Source: Siphonodentalium dalli (Eukaryota > Mollusca > Scaphopoda > Gadilida > Siphonodentaliidae). From it: DNA of 64,000 bases. Shown here in pieces: positions 11,405 to 20,869 of the stretch; position 1 is the first letter of the stretch, and each line of letters begins with the position of its first letter. Below the pieces are notes generated by a model. It was given only the letters and a program-made list of their open reading frames with translations, was not told the DNA's origin and ran no database searches. The stretch lies in the NCBI GenBank assembly GCA_032622095.1, contig CP136064.1, positions 170,072,310-170,136,309 of the forward strand, given 5' to 3'. A program made the position numbers and the translations under genes.

Positions 11405-12245
11405 ATTAACAGAACTCCAATATTGACGGATAAACTAATTCACTGGACCTGTTTTGTAAATTTAGCTACATAAACATGGGAATTATTGGAGATCCTCTCC
11501 ATGCAACATCGTGCCACAATCAAATATTCATATATTAAATCAGGGTAGGGCAATAAGAAGTTGCTGACACCACTGGTGTCAAAGTCAGTGAAAATATGCT
11601 CTCTTTGAGACGGCGTTCCTTTGTTAATAAATAAGAAATCTTTGCAGAAATATCACCCCTTGTCCCCAGCTGCGTCACTCAACTGCTTACGTACAGTACT
11701 CTTGTTATCTTATATGAACCTTCAATTCATCCCCACGTTATAATTTTTTTTACAAAACTCAATTATCCAATGAACTAATTTACCAGACTTGTTTTGTAAC
11801 TTTAAATATTTTGTAACTTGTGTGGAAATTCTCTATATATGCAATATCATATCACATTAAAACCGTACACCAATCTGAGTTCCAAGTACACTCATATGTG
11901 CTATAATAAAGACGGGAACAACACGGTAACTTTTAATGAAAATGACTTATTTTGCACTCATCCGTCGCTCAAAATTATTCATTTGTTGAATAGATTATAT
12001 GTTGGGAAAATATGAGATGGTCCCAGATATGGCCAAAATTAGTGTACAGTACCCCTTTAAGAAATTCATATTTTAAATGAGGGTAGGCCGGGCAATCAGA
12101 AGTTACTGACACCACGGGGGTCAAAGTCAATGGAACTAACTTAACACATGCTAACTATGAGACAGCGTTGCTTTGTAAATAAATAAATAAATAATTACAG
12201 AAATACCACCCTTTGTCCCCAGCTGTCACTTAACTCCTTACACAG
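11405..12245. repeat. Imperfect direct duplication (two units of 300-490 bp)
   Basis: Unit 1 (about 11405-11705) and unit 2 (about 11755-12245) share, in order, AACTAATT..CCAGAC/CTGGACCTGTTTTGTAA, ATTAAATCAGGGTAGG/TTAAATGAGGGTAGG, GTTACTGACACCAC-like sequence and TTGTCCCCAGCTG. Unit 2 carries extra sequence in the middle. No protein is encoded. Confidence 0.6.
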
Positions 12246-12284
12246 TGAACCCTATTGGAATTGTATGAAAGGTCTAAAATGTAT

Positions 12285-12786
12285 TTAAAGGCACGTGAGG
12301 CCTTAGTTGTCGAAAATATTCATATTTGTTCTAATCACCGTAAACAGAAAAACATTAAAACGCATACAGTTTCGTTCATATATACCATGACCATCGCGTA
12401 AACAGCATGTTATCATAAAGACCTACTATATTTCACCTCAGCAAGAGCCTGATTGTGTTACAGAAGACAGCACAATGCTACTGGCTAATCACACACAAAT
12501 GGCATAAACGCTCTTTATTAGTTCCATATCAGGAATTCACCAACAAAGAACGCTCTTTATGTTTACCATCATAATATAAACAAACACCAGAAAAGTAACT
12601 TTTTATGTTTTTGTTTACATAACAATGGTCACACATTTGACAATAACATTATGTTTATGCGATATTTCTTATTTGTGTACGGACAAAGTCTGTCTACATT
12701 TTGATGTTCTTTCTGTTTGTGGCGGTTTTTGACGGGTGGAAATATTTTCACAGGATACCGACCGCCAAGGCCAATCGTACCTTTAA
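12285..12786. mobile_element. TTAA-flanked non-autonomous element, copy 2
   Basis: Same length and interior as the element at 9671-10172, again bounded by TTAA on both sides. Its ends are AGGCACGTGAGGCC and AGGTACGATTGGCC. It lies about 50 bp beyond the 3' end of the TatD relic. The two copies are in the same orientation. Confidence 0.8.
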
Positions 12787-12837
12787 GTGCTTTGTGAATA
12801 TAAATTAATGTATGGGCTTCACGCAGCATAGAGGCTC

Positions 12838-13566
12838 TTAATGTGAGCCTTGTCTTATGTCCGCCACTCTTTTAGCCTGATACAGGACTGTACCAGGATG
12901 CGTGTACGCAAATATGTTTTTTTATTTAAATGCTGGGGGCACCAAAAATGGGCAATCCGTTTCCAAAACCAATCTGTTTATTGTGTCCTGGCTGTGATCT
13001 CCTTTACGCACTTCATGTTCGTTTTGCCAGCAACCCCAATAAACAGATTGGGGAAATGGTCCAAAAATTGTTGTGCCTGCTCAAAATTCCCAGTGTAGCA
13101 ATGTAAATGTATCGGGGAAGTCAACAGGAAGCCTCTCTTTCAAAATTGAAAGAGTTGCTTCCCGACAATGCACAACGGGGAGACTGTGCTTGAAGCTCGT
13201 ATCGAGCTGCATCCTGAATGCCATTTTCTGGGTTGAAAGTGGACATCGATGCCAATTGTGATACAATTAGCCTGATGTATCGTTCTACATAAAACAAGTG
13301 TGAAAACATGGGATGAATCACCACAGTTGCCCATACTTTGGTTTGCCCAGTAATCCAGTGGAATTTGTGGTAACAATTTGGATGTGAAAAATGTGTTATG
13401 CAACCACTAAAATTACTGGGCAACACAAAATCTGACAACTGTTTTTTTTGTGATGGTGGTGCAACAAGTCCAGGTGACAGTGGGAATCCATCAGCTGATC
13501 TTTGACGTGCATCCCCTCACACCTGCGCTTGTTGCAATCGCCTTTTGCGTGAAAGCGCGGGCATAT
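12838..13566 (-). pseudogene. CCCH zinc finger plus TatD hydrolase relic (TATDN2-like), 3' part
   Basis: TatD enzymes are metal-dependent nucleases of the amidohydrolase fold. Reading downward from 13566: a CCCH finger ICPRFHAKGDCNKRRCEGMH (spacing C-x8-C-x4-C-x3-H), then MDSHCHLDLL with the first two metal histidines, LPSNFSGCITHFSHP, VWATVVIHP, LPVVHCREA (13183-13153, catalytic-region histidine kept), DHFPNLFIGVAGKT and LVLETDCPFLVPP with the last metal aspartate (12975-12930). The relic ends with THPGTVLYQAKRVADIRQG and a TAA at 12838. That order matches TATDN2-like proteins. At least four frame changes (one in an A8 run near 13445) and two stops (one after PPAFK) kill it. No introns interrupt it. 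A LINE splits its 5' part away at 13566. Confidence 0.75.
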
Positions 13567-13729
13567 TATTATTATTATATCTTTATTTCCTCCAGACATT
13601 ACATCGAAGATTACACAAAGAATATAACATTGTTATGCACAATATAATGAATAGATATCATAATTACATTTTATAGAAACAAAACAAATAAATATAAGAA
13701 GCAAGACGTATTTACACTTATTTACAATG

Positions 13730-14075
13730 GTGGGTATGATGACGATGGTGATCATAATGATGATGATAATGACGATTCGGGTACGATGATGATGGGGATG
13801 ATGTTGAGAACGACGACGATGATCGATGATGACGATGTTGGTGTTGAAAGTGGGGAAGAAGAATATGAGATATTGATGATGATCATGATATTGATAATGA
13901 ATATGAGGGAGAAGATTATGACGATGACCACGAAGATGTTCGTGTCAATGATGGCGGCGATGATGACGATGATTATGATGTGATGATGACGTCAACGACG
14001 ACGCTGATGATTATGATGATGGTGATGACAATGGTATTAGGGATGATGATGACGACGATGATGATGATGTTGGTC
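13730..14075. repeat. (GAT/GAC)n microsatellite-like block
   Basis: About 350 bp of trinucleotide-like GATGATGAC repeats inside the LINE 3' UTR. Frames rich in Asp, Met and Glu across it are repeat artefacts. Confidence 0.85.
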
Positions 14076-15154
14076 ACTTATGAGTAGGTATAATATACAG
14101 CGGTCAATGCTAGCATCAATCTACTTCATACCATGCAGTCAAAATGTCTATAATATTGTCGTCCGTGATTAAGCGTATTTTATTATAGAAATGTCTTCTG
14201 TTTGTTTGGACTGACTGATTTGGATTATTCGATGGACTAGGAAATATTTCTCTGCAAGAGTGCATTGTACCACATCCATAATTTGGCAGTAATCGTTACC
14301 ATAAAGTCGAGAAAGGCGTCTATATCATCAACTGCTGTACACATATCGCCAGTAATATGAGTCAAATGAAGCAATATAATTTCGTCCATTGAAAGACCAT
14401 CAATCTTAATAAAACATTCTACGCCATAACGATCAATAATATCAAAACACATATTATTTCGTAGGGATGTCAGGGAACTGCATTCGATGAGAACGTGCTG
14501 TACTTTATCAAGGTACATTTTATAGCAGTTAGGACACTGGATTAGTGCTTCGTTTAAGTACGTTGTTGCGTCGATCACAAGAGCTGTGGTTAGATAGGAG
14601 TGTTTATTATATGAAAATTTTCGACAGAGTCGCCAAAGATTAGACATGTTTAGGTTGGCATGTACCTTCCGAAACCGATTGAATGATGGGTCAATTTCCG
14701 TTCTAATTTTCCAATCTGACTCGGTTGTGGTTCGAATATTATTTCTCATTAGCGCTTTCCACGACTCTTTCGAGGGAAATGCGTCAGACCTGATGTATTC
14801 CGAGTAATGAAAATACTTCGCCAATAAAGGTTGTTGTCGGGTTCAGTGAGTAAACGTAATCAAACAGCCTAGTTTCAAAGATTGTTTTACAAGCCTTCCA
14901 GGCGTTAGTCGACAAAGGGCTCCAAAGAATGAAATTTTTCTGGCATCAATACTAACTTGAAGTGGGTATGTTCTTAGCAGGCCAGTAACGACATCGGTCC
15001 TGAGCAAAACTATTCTCAATTTCTTTTGATCAACCTACCATAGTGTTTCACATCACTTTAATACATACCACTTCTGGCTTTTTTGTTGTAATCTTTTTGT
15101 GATGGTCGTGATGTCGTTTTGTTGACTTTGGTTCTTCTGTTACGGGAGGTTTAG

Positions 15155-15292
15155 GTACATCATTCAATCGGTTTCGGAAGGTACATGACAACCTAAACAT
15201 GTCTGATCTTTGGCAACTCTGTCGAAAAATTTCATATAATAAACACTCCTATCTAACCACAGCTCTTGTGATCGACGCAACAACGTACACTT
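15155..15292 (+). repeat. Inverted partial copy of the adjacent LINE ORF
   Basis: The plus strand here reads MSDLWQLCRKISYNKHSYLT and ALVIDATTY, nearly identical to the minus-strand segment at about 14695-14559. It sits at the 5' end of the LINE insertion, in opposite orientation. This is the signature of a 5' inversion (twin priming), though here with a duplicated piece. Confidence 0.75.
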
Positions 15293-15299
15293 TTGCACA

Positions 15300-15436
15300 C
15301 GCCTTTTGCGTGAAGCGCGGGCATATGCTCGTTGGTAATGGAAATTTTATTTTCTGCTGTGTTGACAGCGCCATCTTCCAAGCTGTCATCAAGGTCAATA
15401 TCGAATTGAGTTCCGCTAAAATTAATACCACGTGAC
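15300..15436 (-). pseudogene. TATDN2-like relic, 5' part, upstream of the LINE insertion
   Basis: On the minus strand one frame reads INFSGTQFDIDLDDSLED, then GAVNTAENKISITNEH, and runs into the target duplication that restarts at the CCCH finger on the other side of the LINE. The acidic, low-complexity composition suits a linker before a zinc finger. A stop lies upstream at about 15455, so no initiating Met is visible and the gene may once have had an upstream exon. The two copies of the target duplication differ by one base, plus a lost AT dinucleotide at the border. Confidence 0.5.
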
Positions 15437-17817
15437 GTGAGAGTTATTTAGGCCAGACCAATGGGAGCTTTGTTTCTTATGCTTAGGCTGTCAAATTTGA
15501 ATTTGACTTTTTAATGTACGTTCGTATGAACTTAAATTTCCATTTCCGTAGTAAATATCTACGTAATATTATATTGTGATATGTGCTTATTTTATCGAGA
15601 TAAAAATGTAGTATTAACGCATGCATGTCAAGTACGTAGACAAACAAATGAATGGCACGGACTGGAGTAAGAATTATTATAGAACAAATTTCTGCAGAAA
15701 TTTAAGTTAATGTAACGATATATATATATATTTAGTTTAGAACCACCCCCCCCCCCCGCTCAGGGCTTACGGATGTTAATTATGTTACTCGATTAGAAAA
15801 CATATATACCGGTACTCAGTCTGAAAATCAAAAGAAACAGAATACGAGCGTGATATACGTCGGGATCTGAAAGTTGCATGGCTCTTTAACTAACAGGTGC
15901 CCGTAACGTAAATCACGTCACCATGACGCGTTTTGCTCGTGACGTTGTTGGTTCAAGCAGACGCCGTCCACCATTATTCAGGTAAGGCTTCAATAAATTC
16001 GATGTGTGCCAGTTCTAACGGTATATTCGATTCGTAAGCTTGTTCAACAATCCCAAATAGTTTTATGCAGACACTCAAACTGCTATTTCTATATATAAAT
16101 ATTAATGTATTATGTGATCAGACAGTTTGATATGTAATAATATATGAACTATTTATGATTATTATTATAAATTCATTTACTCTAGTATAGACATACTAGT
16201 ATATGTAGATATTTCAGTGCAGGAACCAATTATGGGTACTTACTAGTATAGACTCGCTAGTAGTATTATAAGCCCACGTAGGCGCAGCCGCGAAGCGGCT
16301 AGCCGTGGGCTTAAGTAAGTACTGCGTGTACACACTCGACGCTGGGAGAGCATATAATCTACAATACTGTTAAACGAAAAAATATGTTTCCAAAAAATAA
16401 ATTGAACTTTTGACATGCCCTATTGAACTCTTTGTATCGTCTTTCCGAGCCACATATGCAGCGATTGGATGATCGCATTCATCTTAACCATTCAGAATTA
16501 AGGTTACTCGCGGACGGTTGTTAGGCAAGTGATGCTATTCAAACAAATGAAAATCGCCACATCGGATTATTATTTCCACGAATTACCAATTACCACACAC
16601 GAGGTGGGCGAGAAAAACCTGCTTACATTATGATATACAAGGTGAGTACATGTACATGATCAGTATCGGATGTAGCATATATAATAGATATATACGCCTT
16701 GTTTGACCGCGAATATAACAAATTCACCAATTCCACTTTCCAGGCGAGGGCAGAGTGATCATTGACCGTCCATTGATGATTGACTCTAACTTCTAAGTTA
16801 TAACTTATCTAAGTCTCGCTGACTCAGTGACTGAGTCTCTCTTCGGGTTCAAAGTCATAATTCCACGATTCACTCTTGCAACAAATTTTGAAATTAAAAT
16901 TTGAACGAACCAAGTATCTACAGTACCTTCTGAGAGTATGTACACAACGACAAAATTAATTTATGAACAATGTTTTGTCAATGGTGCTAGTAACTGCGAC
17001 CAGAATTTATTTATACACAATGGACGCTGTTCGAAGTCGACCTTGATCGCATTGTTAACTTGTCGAATGATAGAACACTGACACACGACGATGGTAAAAT
17101 GGCTTTCACGGTAATAAACCTGATGAGAAAGTATGGAATAATACAATAGTCTGCCGTACACTACAGTGCTGAGTGCAGTGTATTAATATTAACAGTTTGC
17201 TTTGAAACTTGTCCGAGTAAAAATTCTGGTAAAAAACTAAAGTGATCATTTGCAAAATTGCAATACCAAATGGCCTCATCTTCACCACTACTAGTACGGT
17301 GTGTTCATACAATTCATCTTCAAGTTAAACATGATGCCAAGGAAATACCGCAGCGGAAACTGTTCTGTCTTGGATCCAGCTATTATAATTATAATAATAT
17401 AATATATTTTCAACCTTTTTAGTAATATTATAATAGACTAATAGTCCCTCGCTCATATTTAAATATATGAACATTATTATTTTTCACTCAGTTTTAAATT
17501 CACGCTTGCAGCGGGTCACCCTATTTACCGAGAACAAGGTTTAAAATGCATTATATACATTAAATATAGTGTTTTATTTGAAATATCTACTGTAGACATC
17601 AATATTTTCATTAAAATGTTTACTTTTATGCATTTAACCGACATATTATTAACAAATTGTAAGCGCCACCGAGCGACGATCTCGTTTAACATACAGCGTA
17701 TCGGCTTAATTAAGCTTGTTCTCGGTTTGTAGTGTCTTCTCGGTTTGATAATTACGCCACATGGTGGTGTAACTAGTTTCGGTGATTTTGATATTGTGTG
17801 GTGGACTGGACGAATGT
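15437..17817. other. Unassigned DNA with a hairpin and two splice-donor-like sites
   Basis: No gene is supported. A C-run of 13-14 lies near 15745. A hairpin at 16269-16313 pairs TAAGCCCACG with CGTGGGCTTA around GCAGCCGCGAAGCGGC. ATG at 15921 starts a 20-codon frame (MTRFARDVVGSSRRRPP..) that meets CAG/GTAAGG at about 15981. A second frame ending KPAYIMIYK meets AAG/GTGAGT at about 16641. Either could be a first exon, but neither has a recognised product. Confidence 0.35.
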
Positions 17818-18305
17818 ATTCTTGGAGATTTTGTTTGTACCTTACTCAATCGTACCGATAGAATCACGTAGATGCTGAAATTGTAAAGTTAACGCCACCG
17901 GTGTATAATATGTTTTTGAAAATATGATAAATCGTATCAATAGAGTCAGGACAGGCTGAAATTGTAAACTTAAAGTCACCGGTGTAATAATATGTTGTTG
18001 AAAATATAAATAATCTGATAGCCTGAAAATAATATACAACCCATTGGGAGCCCCTGGTGTATTCTTGGAGATTTTTGTTTGTACCTTACTCAATCGTACC
18101 GATAGAATCACGTAGATGCCGAAATTGTAAAGTTAACGCCATCGGTGTATAATATGTTTTTGAAAATATGATAAATCGTATCGATAGAGTCAGGACAGGC
18201 TGAAATTGTAAACTTAAAGTCACCGGTGTAATAATATGTTGTTGAAAATATAAATAATATGATAGCCTGAAAATATTGTATAACCCATTGGGAGCCCCTG
18301 GTGTA
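17818..18305. repeat. Tandem duplication of a 243-bp unit
   Basis: The two units begin ATTCTTGGAGATTTTGTTTG (about 17818 and 18061) and end GGGAGCCCCTGGTGT. They differ at only a few positions, so the duplication is recent compared with neighbouring relics. Within each unit there is a weaker internal repeat (CTGAAATTGTAAA..CACCGGTGTA). Confidence 0.85.
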
Positions 18306-19059
18306 GTGAACTGAATTATGGGTAATTTTAATTGGAGCGCGCATGTCCGTTCTGTTGGAGACTTGGATTAACCGCCATCTTTTATTTTCTGGTCATCAAA
18401 ATTGTATCGTATACACAATGTGTTTGTATCGATGGGTGTATCGCGACTCGACTCGTTTTCGTGGTCATATAGGCCCTATATAACATATGATCACGAAAAC
18501 GAGCAGAGTCGCGATATCTGATAGAATTCCAGGAATTGTACATTCACTTCCAATAGTATATATTCACTGCAATCTGCCGCGGAAATCCCAAAAGTGTAGG
18601 CTACTTTCATTTTCAATAGGATTTTCCACTTTCACTTTTCACTTTTACCACGCAAAGCGACCTTAGTTGACACATATATATGACACACTGGCTGAGTCCA
18701 TGACAAATAGTTTATGTAGAATGCTTCTTTCATTTAATTAAAGCTCACCTCGTTAAAACGCATGTCCATCGTATTTGTTTACAAATTGCATTGGGTGCGA
18801 CGATTGGGTGCAGTAGGTCCCGATTTGTGTAGGTCACTTTGCGGAAGTCCCCGAATTCGCGGAGGTCCCCTAAAATGGGCGATATATATAGATTTTAATG
18901 AGGGAACGGGTGCGTATATGTCAATTGATACGTATCTTAAACAAATAACGACACGATCATCATAATAGAGGTCTGTTCTATCAATTATATATGCGCCGAG
19001 TTGACTTTGTGCAAATCAAACGGCGATAAATATTCTCGTGTGCCAGAAGGACTCCTTAA
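18306..19059. other. Unassigned DNA with one hairpin
   Basis: A perfect-looking hairpin at 18439-18516 pairs ATCGCGACTCGACTCGTTTT with its complement around CATATAGGCCCTATATAACATATG. Nothing else is supported. Confidence 0.5.
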
Positions 19060-19790
19060 TGTTGTGAATAAGATGAATATTTATTAGATGTTATTTAACA
19101 AGTCATTAGTTAGCGCCTATATTCACAATTGTTATTAGTCCAAAATTTAGGAATGTTTTTATTTTGCTTTCGATCGTCAAATATTTTAGTTCGTAATCTC
19201 GGCATGAATGAATTTGTCAAATATCGTCTGTTTTGCGTAAGTATGTCTCATCGTATGTCTGTCATTGTCAGAAGTCCAGTCTTTGTATTGAAAACCTTAT
19301 TGATTACTTTTTGCACAGTCTCGTCATTGTCGGTCTTTTTTAGATTATGGAGAAGATTGTCCTTAAGATGGCGTGTGCATAGTGTATGCGTGCTGTTTGG
19401 AAAACAAGATGTTATGGCATTCACAAGTTACAATTCATCACCAGTTCCAAATGTTACTTTATCTTGTGAAATGCCTCCTAATTTACTTGATAAATAAGAT
19501 AAAAACCGATGGTAAGATTAAAAAGTACCATCCCAATGCAAAAATAAAGGTCCTAAAAGTATTGGTGGATCTGAAGTTGTTTCCTTAATTTTATAATATT
19601 AGGGTTTTTAAAAATAATAATTGTTACATAGCAAGATGCAAGATAAAATGTTCCGTCGATACCAATTATAGATCCAGATTCAATAGCTGATTTGAGAAGT
19701 AGGATTTGTTCTTCCAAGTGACAGATTACAGGTGTTTTTTTTGCATCAGTTGTAATTATTTCTTTAATCTATTTCTCACCTACAATGTTA
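19060..19790 (-). pseudogene. MULE-type transposase relic
   Basis: Transposase of a Mutator-like DNA transposon, readable on the minus strand across several stops. In order: KSAIESGSIIGIDGTF (first acidic residue region, about 19690-19645), CYVTIIIFKN, PPILLGPLFLHWDG (19556-19527), a stop, SYHRFLSYLSSK, NAITSCFPNSTHTLCTRHLK with the CxxH pair typical of MULE cores (19380-19357), DNLLHNLKKTD and finally FWTNNNCEY (19146-19119). The segment order and the WTNNNCE block match a MULE family seen widely in lophotrochozoans and cnidarians (memory, not a search). Stops after HWDGTF, after GDEL and after MTDIR, plus missing ends, make it dead. It is unrelated in sequence to the Mutator/YqaJ gene at 58-61 kb. 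Confidence 0.7.
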
Positions 19791-20189
19791 TGCACTCACA
19801 CATCGCAGTGATTAACAAACAGTAACACATATTAGTGTACACAACTGAATTAATTCTAATCAGCAAACATACCCAGGTCCCGTTAATTAACACTTAGGCA
19901 CGACTCGTGCCTTTGTGTTACCGCCAGCCGAGAACATGGCTGCGACGTTTCAAGTTCTCGGTATACGTAAAATAACTACATATATGTCATCCAAATGGTC
20001 AAATATGGTACAATATCTACTTAAGAGTGATATATACACTATACTTGGACATTATTATGACTTATTTATTAATTTTGGACTTGTTCTCGGTAAATAGGAG
20101 GTCCGCTTGCAGCTACAGACACAGTTCTTAATTGATGTTGAAGATAGATTTGAGAACCGCCATGCACAACATACAAAATAGGTGTCCAT

Positions 20190-20720
20190 TGGCACCGCGG
20201 CGTATTTGCCGTTCGGCCGCGGTGTCCGAGTTTGTAACTGCAGTTGAGCACCGCGGCCGAACGGCAAGTACACCATGCGGCCAAACGGCAAATTTCAGTC
20301 GGCAAGTACACCACAGCCGAAAGACAACTACACCCTGGCCGAAGGGCATGTACACCGTGGTCAGATTTCTGGTTTGTATCGTCTTTTTTCAGTTTAATGA
20401 ATGCACACCGCGGCAACTACACCATGGCCGAACAGCAAGTACACCGCGGCCCAACAGTAGTTACTCTCATGTGCCTAATAATCGTGATGGCCTAATAATA
20501 GTGATGGATGGTGATTTATGCTGAAAATAATAGTAGTGATGGCAATTTCACTCCATGTCTCAATGCCAAATAATAGTGATCATTGGAAATATTCTTCAAA
20601 ATTAATAATCGTGCTGACACTGTTATTCGGCACCTGAGAGTAGCCGGTGGAACCGCGGTGTAGTTGCATTTCGGTTGCAGTGGCAATGCTAACCGCACCG
20701 CGGTTAAGTGGACACTTGTT
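20190..20720. repeat. GC-rich minisatellite with inverted members
   Basis: Short units of about 22-24 bp of the type CAAGTACACCGCGGCCGAAC occur at 20190-20460 in both orientations (GCCGTTCGGCCGCGGTGT at 20207). A related inverted block with AACCGCGGTGTAGTTGCAT lies at 20650-20710. The open frames of 75-130 codons here, on both strands, are repeat translation (THRGR..GQ-type peptides), not genes. Confidence 0.75.
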
Positions 20721-20869
20721 TTGTCCAGCAGGGTACATGTAAGTGTACTGCATGTACCGGTACATATAAAAAGCCCCAACAAATATCCATGTTTCGACTG
20801 ATTCAGGACCTCAAACCTAATTTGTTTCATCGACAGCGATAATTTTTGCCGAACTTTACTGTTACACAC

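Larger units (their letters stand above)
13567..15299 (-). pseudogene. 3' half of a zinc-finger-tailed LINE inserted in the TatD relic
   Basis: C-terminal part of a non-LTR retrotransposon ORF2 on the minus strand. About 15030-14880 encodes LLRTYPLQVSIDARKISFFG. The open part 14824-14237 encodes ALVIDATTYLNEALIQCPNC, then YLDKVQHVLIEC (a CxxC..H..C knuckle) and FIKIDGLSMDEIILLHLTHI. The 3' UTR runs from 14236 down through a (GAT/GAC)n block and ends in GGAGGAAATAAAGATATAAT at about 13595-13570. The same tail ends the LINE at 45186-49330, so both are one family. A 27-28 bp duplication (13539-13566 and 15300-15326) flanks it, and the upper end carries an inverted partial copy. RT and endonuclease domains are missing: 5'-truncated, dead on arrival. 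Confidence 0.8.

Noticed and set aside
13786-13983. A Met/Asp/Glu-rich open frame
   Set aside because: It is translation of the (GAT/GAC)n block in a LINE 3' UTR.
20069-20524. Overlapping frames of up to 130 codons on both strands
   Set aside because: They come from the CCGCGGCCG minisatellite; peptides are repetitive and no start context or motif is present.
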